Shown one piece after another: positions 1 to 12,544 of a stretch of 64,000 bases of DNA. Position 1 is the first letter of the stretch; each line of letters begins with the position of its first letter. The notes under the pieces are model-generated. The model saw nothing but the letters and a program-made list of their open reading frames with translations. It was not told the origin of the DNA and ran no database searches. Made by a program: the position numbers and the translations under genes. The DNA lies in the NCBI RefSeq assembly GCF_901000735.1, contig NC_081541.1, positions 22,318,172 to 22,382,171 on the forward strand, written 5' to 3'. Origin of the DNA: Corylus avellana. Lineage: Eukaryota > Streptophyta > Magnoliopsida > Fagales > Betulaceae.

Positions 1-1656
1 ACTAATTAAATCCTAACCTAGTTCCAAAAAGGTTTTGAATTTTGATTTTTGATTAAAAGACAAAGATAAACTAATTAAAATAAACTAAGAGATAAAAGAT
101 TAAGGTTTGGAAATTCAGACTCATCGAATCATAACAACATACTTCCATGTTTATCAATATTAATTTGAAGTTCTCACAATTAAAATCTTAGATATGTTTT
201 ACTATGCTTCAACAGTTAATCAAAACTATCTCATGTATCCATTCATTGCACAAATCACAAAAGGAACCGAATATCAATTAAATCATCAGATGTATCTGTA
301 AATCACAAAAGATATCCAATCTTAATTGAAACACCAAATGTATCCGTAGAATAAATCACAAGGGATATCCAATTATTTAGGCAAATAAAATCAAGCAACC
401 AATTATGTGAAATTATCTTAAATCATCAAGTGTATCATTGAATCACAAAAGATATCCAAGAATCACTCCACACATTGAAAAGAAGTAAAACAATTGAAAT
501 ATTAAACCCAATAAAATCAGATAAATAAAGACTTACATGAAAGTATTGATGTTCTTCATCGGTGAGGCTTCATCCCCAACCTTAGTTGGGAATTTAGCTC
601 CACATAAAAATAAAACCTAATCTAAAGAAAACCTAAACTAAAAAGAGAAAAACTGTAGAATTTTGCTCTCTAGAATTCTGTATCTTTTCTTGAATGCAAA
701 AAAGTCTATTTATAGGCTTAGGGAAGTCCTAGAAGCCCTACTAAACCTAGATAATTTCGAGGTCTATCTCCCAGTCAAAATAGAAGTTTGAAATTGGAGT
801 AGGATTCATCTAGATTTGTGTCCTTTTACTGCGGGGCGATTTTGGCATAGTAACCGTCCGAATTAGGAAAATCCTATTTCATAATAAACTGTAGTATTTT
901 GAGTTAGATTTCCAATGCACCTTGAATCAATTTAATCTGATATTTGAACAGAAAGTTATGGTCAAAATACTGAAACATGTGCAGAATCTGAATTTGAATC
1001 CAATCCGAAATTTTATCTAATCTGATCTTTAGTCCGATTTAACATTTTCTTAGATTTGGTTAAACTTAACCACATCATCTAGGTCCTCTCAAAGTATGCT
1101 TTCTTCCAAACTTTGCATTTTTTCCTTCAAAGCTATAGTTTTTCTTCAATGACCTACAAAATACTAAAAATACAAAACTAACACAAAACATTAAATAACA
1201 ACACAACTAAAGGATTAACTAATGTAAATAAAGGGGTCCAAATATGGAATATTTGACACTTATCAAACACCCCCAAACTTACATTTTGCTAGTCCCTTAG
1301 CAAAACAAAATGAAAAATAAAATGAAGGCAAGAAACATAAATCCTTTTTCGTGGGAAAGACGATTGCATTTAGCATATGCAACAAGCCTTTTAAACCCCT
1401 AGGCATCCCTAGTGGACGAGTGAAGTCTCGTGAGGGCTTAACAGGAATGATACCCACAAACATTGTGCACTATGTTGTTAACAAGAAAGAAGTTTCACAT
1501 AAACCATGGTTCTTATTCATGAGCAAACTTAAAAAGACAAATACCATCATAACAGTCAAAAGGAAATCCAAAATCAAATTACTCATAAATGAACAATTGA
1601 GACCTCATATGTTCTGAAATGTGTAAAGTGTAATTAGCACATAATCATGAAGCTTT
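1..1656 (-). mobile_element. Tat/Athila-like LTR element, 3' part, cut by window edge and gap
   Basis: Nearly identical, base for base, to 8018-9673 of the complete element at 7901-13971. Positions 1-1265 are LTR, missing its first ~117 bases to the window edge and ending in TGACACTTATCA. Positions 1266-1656 are internal sequence, starting with the purine-rich tract on the minus strand (AAGTTTGGGGGTGTT). The element therefore runs on the minus strand and this is its 3' LTR. The gap at 1657 hides the rest, and what follows the gap does not align to the complete copy. No coding capacity is seen here. Confidence 0.85.
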
Positions 1657-1756
1657 NNNNNNNNNNNNNNNNNNNNNNNNNNNNNNNNNNNNNNNNNNNN
1701 NNNNNNNNNNNNNNNNNNNNNNNNNNNNNNNNNNNNNNNNNNNNNNNNNNNNNNNN
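1657..1756. other. Assembly gap (100 N)
   Basis: Exactly 100 N, the usual placeholder for a gap of unknown size. The sequences on the two sides should not be assumed adjacent. Confidence 0.99.
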
Positions 1757-2173
1757 TCCCTTTGGGCCAAGCTTGGAATGCCCCATTTTAGAATCAGCCC
1801 AAATCTCTTGAATCAGCCCATTAAGTGCTTCTTTGATTTCTTGCATCTTGCTGTATGTATAGGCCCAACTGGAACATCCAATGGATTCTTTAATGGTGCT
1901 TGTTGATTCTCATCACAAAAGACAGAAAACAAATCAAGGAGTTGTTAGTGTGGGTAGTGGAAGTAGATCTAGGCAAGTTAGGAGTGCAATATTGTTCAAC
2001 TAACAGATTCAACTGGTCAAAGTATGACAGAAGATGGATCCAGCTATGGCTCAGATAAGATATTCCAAGTAAAAGACCTAACTAAATTTATTTGATAAAA
2101 AAATATATAATTTTTTGCACAACATTAAATTTAGTACAATATTTCTTTCTTTCGTATTCTATTTCATATAGGG
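1757..2173. other. Unassigned sequence
   Basis: No open frame, repeat end or RNA gene recognised. It lies between the gap and the Helitron fragment and could belong to either the LTR element or the Helitron. Confidence 0.4.
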
Positions 2174-2566
2174 AAATTTAGTAAACCCTGTAATTTCGGT
2201 CCATCTTCATATGTATGTGAGAATTGTGGTGCGATAGTATGGTATGAAGAAAGAAAAATAAAATCTAAGAAGTCTCATAATCCAAAATTTTCGCTATGTT
2301 GTATGGAGGGTCAAATCAAGTTGCCTTTACTTAAGAAACCACCTACTATTCTTAAAGAATTGCTAAATCCTGTTGGTGGGCAGCTTTCAGAATAACTTTA
2401 AGGCACAAATAAGAAGTTACAATTCCATGTTTGCTATGACATGAATGGGTGGGAATGTGGATAAAAAAATTAATGATGGAAGAGGTCCTTACATTTTCTG
2501 ACTTAACGGTCAAAATCACCATAGAATTGGAAACTACTTCGACATGATGGCGAACCCTTTTTAATG
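2174..2566 (+). pseudogene. Helitron Rep/helicase N-terminal fragment, broken
   Basis: Helitrons move by rolling-circle replication using a Rep/helicase protein. The translation reads GPSSYVCENCGAIVWYEER, then NPKFSLCC, then KLPLLKKPP, the zinc-binding N-terminal region of plant Helitron Rep proteins. After a +1 shift near 2385 the next frame gives IRSYNSMFAMT, stop, MGGNVDKKINDGRGPYIF, stop, LNGQNHHRIG, the next conserved block of the same family. Two in-frame TGA codons and one frameshift make it dead. Neither the catalytic Rep motifs nor Helitron ends are present, so it is an internal fragment. Confidence 0.8.
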
Positions 2567-2616
2567 CACTCATTTTTTTTTCTTTTTCTTTTCCATTAAT
2601 TGGAATTTAGACGGTT

Positions 2617-2810
2617 GCTATATATATATTTTTACGAATGTGCTTCTATGTGGATATCAAATATAAAATAATACAACGAAAAAACACCCGTACAATGTGC
2701 TAGTGAAAATAACACGGATTACATTACACGTGTACACTTGCAAACACCTCTTACAAACCTAACCCTAATTTTCCCTTTCCTTTTCTCTTTGTCTCCGAAA
2801 GCCGTCGGCC
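2617..2810 (+). promoter_or_regulatory. Promoter-like leader of the NAC-like gene
   Basis: A TATA-type run (TATATATATA, 2619-2629) is followed ~150 bases later by a pyrimidine-rich leader (CCCTTTCCTTTTCTCTTTG) and the start GGCCATGGAC, a good plant start-codon context. No transcript evidence; this is inferred from composition and position. Confidence 0.35.
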
Positions 2811-4955
2811 ATGGACAAGCCAGTCATGGGTACTATGTTTGGTCTACCAGATGAAACCCTAATCCGATTCTATCTTTGGAAGAAGATTAGAAACGAGGTA
2901 CTGTCACTTGCGGAAGACAATTTTTTCTACAATGTAGATAGTCTCCAAATACTTGATTGCAATATCCAAGAGATTTTGAGTCAATTCCAAATTAAAAGGA
3001 TATGCGATAGACTCTATTTCTTCACGAAATACATACCCACCCTTGGCACCCTTGGCTATTGGAAAAAGAGGCGAAATAGGTCTCATTTGAAGTATGACAA
3101 CGACCACAAATATGGTACAGTCACCTATTACAGTAATCCTGACAATCCTCTTTGGAATATGAGTATATTTGAAGCAACCCGTCATCCTGGAACGGCTTTT
3201 GATTTTTCTTGGCGTTTGGTAACGTTCCATGATTCTTCAAGAACAAAAGTATTCATATATAATTGAGCACCATCAGCCAAAACCAGAAGAGCCAGAAAAG
3301 ATGTTCCAGTTCTGGAAGGCAGCGGAGGAGGTGATGAAGAAGAAGCCGGCACACACCTGGCTGTTGACGTGGCTGCTAACGTGCTTTCTCGAGAAGGTTA
3401 CGTGCCTTCTATGGAATTCGGTGGAGGTTCTCCACCACAGGAAGAAGTCGTGGGGGAAGAAGCCTACCCACACCCACACCCACACCCATGCAGAGATATG
3501 TTTGAGGATTGGATACGGAGGAGAAGGACCATCAGCCAGAATCAGAAGAGCCAAAAGAGATGTTCCAATTTTGGAAGGCAACAGAGGAGGTGATGAAGAA
3601 GAAGCCGACACACACCTAGTGGTTGCTGACATGGCTACTGACGTGCCTTCTCGGGAAGGCGGCGTGGGTTCTCTGGAAGGTGGCAATGGAGTTTCTCCTC
3701 CACCACAAGCCATGGAGGAAGAAGCCCACCCACATCCACACCCACACCCACGCAGAGATACGTTGAGGATTGGATACGGAGGAGAAGGACCATCAGCCAG
3801 AACCAGAAGAGCCAGAAGAGATGTTCCAGATCTGGAAGGCAGTGGAGGAGGTGATGAAGAAGAAGCCGACACACACGACGTGGCTGCTGATGTGGCAACT
3901 AACGTGGTGACTGATGTGGCGGCTGAAGTGGCTTCTCGGGAAGGCGGCGTGGGTTCTCTGGAAGGCGGTGGAGGTTCTCCTGTGGTGGAGGAAGAAGCCC
4001 ACACACATCCACACCCACACCCATGTAGAGATACGTTTCTGGAATGTAGCGGAGGAGGTGATGAAGAAGAAGCCGACACACATCCAGAGGCTACTGACGT
4101 GCTTTCTCGGGAAGGAGGCGTGCCTTCTCTGGAAGGCGGTGGAGGTTCTCCTGTGGTGGAGGAAGAAGCCCACCCACATCCACACCCACACCCACGTAGA
4201 GATACGTTTCTGGAATGCAGCGGAGGAGGTGATGAAGAAGAAGCTGACACACATCTAGGGGCTACTGACGTGCCTTCTCGGGAAGGAGGCGTGCCTTCTT
4301 TGGAAGGCGGTGGAGGTTCTCCTCCTGTGGTGAAGGAAGAAGTGGCTGTTGACATGGCTGCTCTGGAATGCAGCGAAGGTGCTTTGGATGAAGACAACCC
4401 ACACCCACACCCTTTGGAAGAAGAAGCCAATTTACACCCACCTCCTTTGGATGACGTGGGTGCTGATAGAGGGAGAAAATCTAGGTTGATGACTGGATAT
4501 GGAGAAGAGAAAGCAAGCAAGAGGGATGCCCTAGTCCTGGGCCCAGACAAGGATGTCAACCGAGATGCTATTGTTGTTGGGGATGCAATTCGTTGCATGC
4601 TGCAACGCATTTGCAGTGACAAAGTGGAAATCGATGGCGGTGCCATTTTTGGCAATCAAACAATCAATTTATTAGTTAAAGTATGTATCTAAATAGGTAT
4701 TTGAATGGTTTTTTTTTAGTATTTTATTTTTGCTTTCATTGTTATTTGATTTTTTTTTTTTTTGTTTTTTTTTTGTTTTAGGCCATTTTGAACTCGGTGG
4801 CACTGCACTTGGTGTTCAATAAAGGAAAAGAAGTAATTGATGATGAACTAATTTCCTCGTTCAACAATATTATTCAAAAGAGTTCATTTCAAGGTGAAGG
4901 CAATTTGTCAACTGAGGTTTACTTAGCTAAAAATATGCTCAAAACTTTTGTGAAG
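2811..4955 (+). pseudogene. NAC-like protein gene with C-terminal tandem repeats, broken
   Basis: The first 151 codons (2811-3263) look like a divergent NAC transcription-factor domain: LPDETLIRFYLWKKI resembles the subdomain A motif and RLYFFTK followed by GYWKKRR resembles the YFF...GYWK core. The DNA-binding basic region is poorly kept. A TGA at 3264-3266 falls where later repeat units have a sense codon, and a 1-base insertion near 3498 shifts the frame between repeat units 1 and 2. From there the frame is open to 4680, where a GTATGT donor begins a ~100-base intron with a T-rich tract and acceptor TTTTAG. The next exon (4782-4955, 58 codons, both boundaries phase 0) starts AILNSVALHLVF and ends at another GTATGT. 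The sequence then runs into a Gypsy fragment at 5062, so the 3' end is lost. The NAC assignment is by eye; the C-terminal exons are unrecognised. Confidence 0.5.
3264..4400 (+). repeat. Coding minisatellite of five units in the NAC-like gene
   Basis: Five direct units. Units 1-3 are ~255 bases and read GPSARTRRARRDVPDLEGSG, then GGDEEEADTH, a variable VA/TDV stretch, SREGGVGSLEGGGG, and an EEAHPHPHPHPHP run. Units 4 and 5 are shorter (~175 bases), with the RRAR block replaced by FLECSGGG. Each unit thus alternates basic, acidic, Gly-rich and His-Pro segments. Spacing stays a multiple of three except for one base near 3498. The long opposite-strand open frame over the array is a composition effect. 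Confidence 0.85.
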
Positions 4956-5061
4956 GTATGTATCTAACTGTCCAATTTTTCCTTGTTTTATTTTATTTGT
5001 GTCATGCATATCATCTCAGATAATGTTCTAAACATTTATTGACTATCTCCGTTTAACCATC

Positions 5062-5906
5062 AGTCTGTGAGTGATAAGCGGTGCTCATTGATAAATTGGT
5101 TCCTTCAAGCTTGAACAATTCTTGCCAAAAGGAACTAGTAAAGATGGCATCTATGTCACTAACCATTCAAACTAGCATGCCATGTAGCTTGAAAACATGA
5201 TGCATAAATTGATTAGCATCCACAATTGCTGTAAAGGGATGCAAAATGGGAATAAAGTAAGCATATTTACTAAGATTGTCCACTACCACCATGACTACAC
5301 TGTTACCTAGAGATAAAGGTAGCCCTTCAACAAAGTCCATGGAAATCTCGGCCCAAACTCGAGTAGGTATAGGTAGTGGCTTGAGAATGCCTGTAGGAAG
5401 TAAATTCTCATGCTTATTCCTTTGACAATACTCACAATCCTTGATGTAGTGCTTAATGTCAGCCCAGTAAAAATCATGCTTGGCTCGGTGTAGGGTCTTT
5501 TGGTACCCTGAGTGACCCGCAATAGGGTTTTTTCCTGAACCAAATGTAGTACAAGAGTCTTTAGGGCTGGTAAGGGCCATACATACAACCTACCCTTATA
5601 AAGGAGTAACCCACTTCGGAGACTAAACTTAGGATTAGAGTTAAGACCATTCTCCAAATCCAGGATGAGTTGCTATAAACTAGAATCTTGTAAATAGCTA
5701 TCTTTGATGTCCTGTACCCAAGTTGGGTTAGGAAATGTAAGGAGTAGCAGGGTACCCTCTGGAATAGATTCAGCCCCTTCTTACATTTTTCTTGATGGAG
5801 CCTCAGCTACTACATTGTCCCTCCCCACCTTGTACTCAATCGTAAAATCATAGCCCAACAATTTAGTAATCCATTTCTTCTGAGTGTTGGCTGCCGACAA
5901 GGTTTT
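5062..5906 (-). pseudogene. Ty3/Gypsy pol fragment (RNase H end and integrase)
   Basis: Read on the minus strand, 5906-5780 gives QKKWITKLLGYDFTIEYKVG then RDNVVAEAPSRK, the end of a Gypsy RNase H domain. Next come a zinc-binding HHCC module (GHSGYQKTLHRAKHDFYW, then CEYCQRNK) and the integrase core (WAEISMDFVEGLP, VVVDNLSKYAYFIP). The core continues past a stop at 5167 as FTSSFWQELFKLEGTNLS, then AYHSQTD. The integrase wording is typical of chromovirus-type elements. Several stops and frameshifts separate the blocks. The fragment has no LTRs, ends abruptly at 5062 where the NAC-like gene is broken, and abuts the Copia LTR at 5907. Confidence 0.85.
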
Positions 5907-5951
5907 TCCCTACTTAAGATAAAATTTTGATTAAACAAGATGGAGCAAGTC

Positions 5952-6245
5952 CTACAAAGATTTATCTAGATAGTTCTCCATCCATCTAGAAGGTTCTCTA
6001 CAAAGATTTATCTAGATGGTTATCCATCCATCTAGAAGGTTCTTTACATAGATTTATCTAGATGGTTCTCCATCTATCTAGAAAGTTCTCTACAAAGATT
6101 TATCTAGAGAGTTCTCCATCCATCTAGAAGGTTCTCAATTTGTCTTCATCATTTGGATGGTTCTAACTTGGAGGCCAAGTTCATTCATCTAGATGGTTCT
6201 AACTTGGGGGCCAAGTTCATCATCTAGATGGTTCTAACTTTGGCC
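5952..6245 (+). repeat. Tandem repeats inside the Copia LTR
   Basis: 5952-6135 contains four units of 46 bases, each reading CTACAAAGATTTATCTAGAT then GGTTCTCCATCCATCTAGAA and GGTTCT with small changes. They are followed by about three ~35-base units built on ATCTAGATGGTTCTAACTT and GGGGCCAAGTTC (6150-6240). They lie upstream of the TATA-like box, in the U3 position where LTR enhancers usually sit; an enhancer role is inference. Confidence 0.85.
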
Positions 6246-6449
6246 ATAAATAGCCAAGGGGCCTTATGCTTCAAACGATGATTGATGATGATCAACAACA
6301 ACACACAAGAAGAGAAGCCAGGAGAGGAGAGCTTCAGTTATACTCTAGAGAGAGAGAGAGTTAAGAAAAGAGTGTTTTGATACAGCACTGAGAGTGTATA
6401 TTAGTTTCAACAGAGGTTGTTTCTCTGTATTATTTTACTGCTGTATTAA

Positions 6450-7811
6450 TGTTGTGCCAAATGCTACCTAAATTAATAGATAATATTTAGTACATTTTAC
6501 TCGCAAGTGCACAAGATCAAACGATAATATAGTGTAGCAAGTACGAGATAGATCCTACGAGGATTGTTGATTTTATTTAGAATTGATTAAAAATATCAAG
6601 TTGTCACTAAATTGATATTATGAAAAAGAAATAAAAAGATAAAAAGATAAAGTAAAGGTAGGGCTTTGATATCCACCACTAATCATGATCAAATAATATA
6701 ACAATATACCAATGATCCAATCATATTATGAATACCTAATGTTTGCCAACCTAAGGGTATCGGGTGTATACTCCTTAAGCTATTGATTTCCTTAAGTAAC
6801 GAGTTACGCATAGGTATATATTCTAACTCTTTTCTTTCTCAAAGGATTTAGCATGGGTGTATATTAAGTTGTTATTTAAGAAAGCATAAATCTATGGAAA
6901 TCGACAAACACACGGAACCTAGGGCATGGGTGTGTACTCCCGGTTTTCCATGTTGATTAACCCAAGAATCCGGCGTGAATTTCTTTTGTTACTATTATTA
7001 AACCTAGGACTCGGTCATCCAAATTGATTTAATTAACTAATCCATATCACACGCATATAATGGCCAATCACATACATATGAGGAATTCAAGAAAACAGGA
7101 ATTAATCAAGTTAAGTAACACAATATAATTATCACAAAGGCGCCAATATTGAAATATTAAATAAACATAATTAGGGCTTCAATCTAGCGCTCCTTAAGAG
7201 TTAGTTACACATAATTAAAATAAAACTAAAAGGAAAAGGTAAAGAAAGAACCAAAAACCGCTCCTAAGAGTAGCCTCCAATTCCTCTCCCCAAAGTTGTC
7301 TCTCTTCCAGCCCTGATTATTCTCAAGGTGTAAAGGTCTATTTATAGGCCTTAGAAGTCCTTGACATACTAGTAAACCTAGAAAATTTATAGGGTTTAAG
7401 TGCTATTACAAGTGGGACTTGGAAAACTCTAATATGGAAGGAAAGTGAGTCTGGCCGCAGCTGATGTGTCACCAGCGCATGGGTGCGCTCGATCACAGCC
7501 CGTGTGCACTCGATCGCAGGACTGCGATCGATCTTATGTGTGCAGCGCTTGATCACAGATACTACATCGATGCTTGTCTTTTTTGGCAGTACACTCGATC
7601 GCAAGGAGCCTGCGATCGATCGCACAGTCAGGGACTCCAACTTTTCCCAATTTCTCTCTTTGAGCCCAACTCTTCCAGATTTACTTCCTTATCTTCCTAA
7701 AGCCTACAAAAGCATGGAAAACACATAAAAGAACTAAAATAGTATCAATTAACAACACAACTAACACACATAAGTTTAAGGGCTAAATTATGAATATTTT
7801 GGTACTTAACA
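6450..7811 (-). mobile_element. Solo LTR, 1362 bp (Tat/Athila-like family), copy 1
   Basis: Bounded by TGTTGTGCC and TACTTAACA and flanked by the 5-bp TSD ATTAA. It matches the reverse complement of 14664-16025 over its whole length, and both copies are 1362 bp. Its start (TGTTGTGCCAAAT, then CTCGCAAGTGCAC) resembles the LTRs at 7901 and 12572, which fixes its likely orientation as minus. There is no internal region, so it is a solo LTR left by recombination. The small open frames at 7338-7728 come from GCGATCGATCGC-type motifs and are not genes. Confidence 0.88.
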
Positions 7812-10633
7812 ATTAACTTAAGTTTGCATAACTTGAGTAAACACCACTGTAACAAGTTGTTTATAGTGGATTGATTGGAGTTAGTCTCGTGCATGTAGGC
7901 TGTTGTGTAAATTTATTTAACTCACAAGTGCACGAATCGATTGTAGTTTAATAGATTGCAAGTGCGAGGTCGATCCCATAGAGAATTGTATTATTGAAAG
8001 AGCAATTTAAATCTAAACTAATTAAATCCTAACCTAGTTCCAAAAAGGTTTTGAATTTTGATTTTTGATTAAAAGACAAAGATAAACTAATTAAAATAAA
8101 CTAAGAGATAAAAGATTAAGGTTTGGAAATTCAGACTCATCGAATCATAACAACATACTTCCATGTTTATCAATATTAATTTGAAGTTCTCACAATTAAA
8201 ATCTTAGATATGTTTTACTATGCTTCAACAGTTAATCAAAACTATCTCATGTATCCATTCATTGCACAAATCACAAAAGGAACCGAATATCAATTAAATC
8301 ATCAGATGTATCTGTAAATCACAAAAGATATCCAATCTTAATTGAAACACCAAATGTATCCGTAGAATAAATCACAAGGGATATCCAATTATTTAGGCAA
8401 ATAAAATCAAGCAACCAATTATGTGAAATTATCTTAAATCATCAAGTGTATCATTGAATCACAAAAGATATCCAAGAATCACTCCACACATTGAAAAGAA
8501 GTAAAACAATTGAAATATTAAACCCAATAAAATTAGCTAAATAAAGACTTACATGAAAGTATTGATGTTCTTCATTAGTGAGGCTTCATCCCCAACCTTA
8601 GTTGGGAATTTAGCTCAACAAAAAAATAAAACCTAAATCTAAAGAAAACCTAAACTAAAAAGAGAAAAACTGTAGAATTTTGCTATCTAGAATTCTATAT
8701 ATATTCTTGAATGCAAAGATGTCTATTTATAGGCTTAGAGAAGTCCAAGAAGCCCTATTAAACCTAGATAATTTGGAGGTCTGTCTCCCAGTCAAAATAG
8801 AAGTCTGAAATCGGAATAGAATTTGTCCAAATTTGTGTCCTTTAATTGCAGGGAGATTTTGGCATAGTAACTGTCCGAATTAGGAAAATCCTATTTCATA
8901 ATGAATTGTATTATTTTGAGTTAGAATTCCAATGCCGTTTGAATCACTTCAATCTGATATTTGAGTAGAAAGTTATGGTCAAAATACTGAGACGTGTGCA
9001 GAATCTGAATTTGAATCAAATCCGAAATTTTATCCAATTTGATCTTTAATCCGATTTAACATTTTCTTGGATTTGGTTAGACTTAACCACATCATCTAGG
9101 TCTTTTCAAATTATGCTTTCTTCCGAACTTTGCATTTTTTCCTTTAAAGCTATAGTTTTTCTTTAATGACCTACAAAACACTAAAAACACAAAACTAACA
9201 CAAAATATTAAATAACGACACAGCTAAAGGATTAACTAATGTAAATAAAGGGGTCCAAGTATGCAATATTTGACACTTATCAAACACCCCAAACTTACAT
9301 TTTGCTAGACCCTTAGCAAAACAAAACGAAAAATATAATGAAAGCAAGAAACATAAATCCTCTTTCGTGGGAGAGACAATTGCATTTAACATATGCAACA
9401 AGCCTTTTAAACACCTAGGCATCCCTAGTGGACGAGTAAAATTTTGTGAGGGCTTAACAGAAATAATACCCACAAACATTGTAGCACTATGTTGTTAACA
9501 AGAAAGAAGTTTCACATAAACCATGGTTCTAATTCATGAGCAAGCTTAAAAAGACAAATACCATCATAACAGTCAAAAGGAAATCTAGAATCAAATCACT
9601 CATAAATGAACAATTGAGACCTCATATGTTTTGAAAAGTGTAATGTGTAATTCTCATACATTCATGAAGCTTTCAACTTAAACTCAAGACAAGTTCCATA
9701 AAATTTGTAAGAATCCCTATCAAATGAAACAACCAAGGCAAGATATGCATTTTTTTAATTTTTTATTACGGGCTCTGCAATGTTTAACTCCCTTAAGCTT
9801 TCTAATTGACCTATGTGACAAGTGTTAGACCAATGACTCCCAAGCCAGGTAGCTTTAGGGCACTAGATGTAAAACATCCATAAGGGCTTATTAACTTAAG
9901 TAAAAAAGGCTACGAAGTCAGATTACCCATATCATAAATCAACACTGAACTTCACACGTTTTGACGCGAACACTCAATGCTTAATGAGGCAAGAGGTCTG
10001 GTTACTCGGTGAAAAATTCAACATGATCTTTCTTTTCTTTTTCCTTCTTCTATTTATTTATTTTATATCTTGTAAGCCAATGATTATTCATCAATAGGTC
10101 ATCCAAAAAATCTCAAAGAGAACAAGCTTACACTCAAACATCATACCTCATAGAAAACATGCTCATGTGCTCATAAAAAATTATCTCAAAACAAGTGAAA
10201 TCTCTTTTACCCAAAAATAAGTCAAAGGACTCAAACTCCTAATGACACAATGATGTGACATAATGATGTGTTCAACTTTTTAAGCAATCCAATAAAATGC
10301 AAACCACAGTCATAGTTTAACTCAAACTTGACAACAACATAGCACATTTTTTTTTAATTATTTATTTATTTTTCAAAATTCTTAACACAAAATAACAAAT
10401 AAAAATAAACAAATAAGAACAAAAATAAATAGGCAAAGTGTTTTTCCATACCCCTAAACTTGAATTACACATTGCCCTCAATGTGTAGTATAGAAATATA
10501 TTACCGAGAGTAAGGAAATCTCAAGGTGTGAAAAAGAGGCAGAGCATCCTCCAAACTCAAACACCAAAACACCTGTCAACAAAAACTCACAGCAAATTTT
10601 TTTTTTTTTTTAATAGAAACAAAAATCAAAAGA

Positions 10634-11215
10634 TTAATTGCTGTTAGAAACAAAAGCAAATAAAAATAACATGTAATAAAAAGGAAAGAAAGAATTTGTG
10701 GAGTGAAGTGCAGAAAATAAACTGGAGGAGAAAACTTTACAGCGCTTCCCCCTATCATGCGGATGTCCAACCAATCCCTTCCACCCTTTCTTCTTCAAAA
10801 CTTCATACCCCTCTGGAAGGATGTTTTGCCATCTTATGTAGAATTGCTTGCATTGAAGGATCTTCTTAGGAAAGTGGTTCCTACATTTGTGTGGTTGTGT
10901 GCACAAGTCCTTGAGTATCTTGACATAAGATGGCTCTTTGAGACATTCAGACGATGAAGCTTTGGGCTCTTGATGTGTCTCAAGAGGGACAATGATGCAT
11001 GCAGGAGCTTCAGTACTCACTTCCATGTCACTGGGCAGATTAGGATCCGTTGGGGGCTCACTATTCTCATGGTGCTCAACTTGCTCCTCTTTCTCTTCCT
11101 CCACTTTGTTATCCACAATTTCCTCACTCTCAAGTGTGATGGTGACTTGGGCATGCTCAATATAAGAATTTTTGGAATCATCCTCATCAATCATGTAGTA
11201 CCTTTCAGCCGTCAC
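10634..11215 (-). pseudogene. gag-derived open frame in the Tat/Athila-like element
   Basis: A 193-codon open frame, acidic in its first half (SEEIVDNKVEEEKEEQVEHH), followed by EPSYVKILKDLCTQPHKC, a pattern seen between gag and protease in Athila-type Gypsy elements, and a C-terminal block with EVLKKKGWKGLVGHP. No zinc knuckle or protease motif. It lies downstream of the other gag-like frame on the same strand, as expected for a shortened gag-pro region. Confidence 0.45.
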
Positions 11216-11272
11216 TTGACTTTGAAGCTCTGCTTCCTCTATTCTGTTGAAGTCAACAACTAGATGACCGAT

Positions 11273-11704
11273 CTATCCTTCTATCTTGGTCATGGCCAGC
11301 TTAAGCTCTTGTATGTCTTTGCTATTAGCCATGTTGGAATTTCTCAGCTCTTGTACGGCTTGATTAGTAAAACCTTTTAACTCTTGTATAGCTTGGGAGT
11401 TGGAATTCTTGAGCTCTTGTATAGCTTGGGAGTTGGACTGGTCGACTTTTTCTATTAATGTTTTCATCATGTATTCCAATGATGATTGTGGTGTAGGCTG
11501 TGGCATTTGAGTAATAGATTGATAAACAGGAGGTTGAGCTTGATGATCGAACTGCGGATATTTTGACTGGTGCAATTCATCAAATTGGTGAGCATAATTT
11601 CCTGTAGCCTGAGCTGATCCTGAGAAATCAGATTGGTTGCTCCAGTCCGGGTTATAACAATTGAAATTTGAATCAAACCCTGGACTGGAGAAACTAGTGT
11701 TCAT
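11273..11704 (-). pseudogene. Gln/Asn-rich gag-like open frame with short repeats
   Basis: A 143-codon frame rich in Gln, Asn and Ser. It contains CYNPDWSNQSDFSGS and three to four repeats of the type NSQAIQELK that could form a short coiled coil. Similar Gln-rich stretches lie in the C-terminal gag region of plant Athila/Tat elements, next to sequences like HPGFSWSN. Upstream, around 11750-11880, degraded gag sequence continues (a CYNCG-like stretch is suggested but not intact). Not an independent gene. Confidence 0.45.
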
Positions 11705-12544
11705 TTGTTCATATGAAAAGTTAGATCTAGCTGCTCTAATTTGGTCTAATTTGTCCCATAAGTCGTTGAGCTCAGCTCCCAGATCTGGACAATTGTTTTC
11801 CTCATGATAAGCAATGAAACAATATGAACATGGTTTATGTGGATAAAAAATTTGATGGTAGTTAGTAGGAGCTAGTGTCCTATAACTAGAAGAGACATTA
11901 AAATTATTAAAATGAAAATTTATGCTTCTCCCTCACTTTTTAGCATGCAAATATCCCATATAAAACATTAATCATTTTTTTTTTTAATTTTTTTTAAAAT
12001 TTTGTTTGTATTTTTAAATAAAATAAACTAAAAAAAAAAAGACTAACTACCTAAACAAATAAAACTAAAATTTAAAACCTCACAAAAAGGACCAAAAATA
12101 AATTTTTGGCAAAGATATACGGAACTGCTGCCTTTGCTGTGAATGCGCTCGAGCGTACTGCATTTGTGCTCAAGCGTACTGCAGTTGCACTCAATCGCAC
12201 TTGCGTTGTGTACAAATGAAGATGCGGCAATTGACGATCGCAGGTGCGCTTGACTTGTTGTCTTGGCCTCGAGTGTGCTCGATCGTAGCAGGGCTACGAT
12301 TGATCGCATTAGCAGGGGTGTGCGGAAGGTGTTGCGGTAGAACTGTAAAACAAGCTAAAAAAAGAAAAAAGAAAAAAAAGAAACAAAACAAAACAAAAAA
12401 CAACAAGAAAAATCTTTTTTTTTTTCTTATTTTTTTTTAGTAATAGGAATAAAACAAAACAAATTACAGAAAAAATAAAATCCTAATTATAACTAGTAGA
12501 AGAATAAAACTAATTTAGAAATAAATTGATTTAAAAAATTAAAC

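Noticed and set aside
3273..4655. 460-codon opposite-strand open frame over the NAC-like repeat array
   Set aside because: Shadow of a GC-rich stop-free minisatellite; low-complexity Ser/Pro/Cys translation; no splice or promoter signal on that strand.
7464..7728. Short open frames with RSIA/CDRSQ-type peptides, also at 14830, 44258 and 51197
   Set aside because: They are translations of the GCGATCGATCGC repeat in several frames, not genes.
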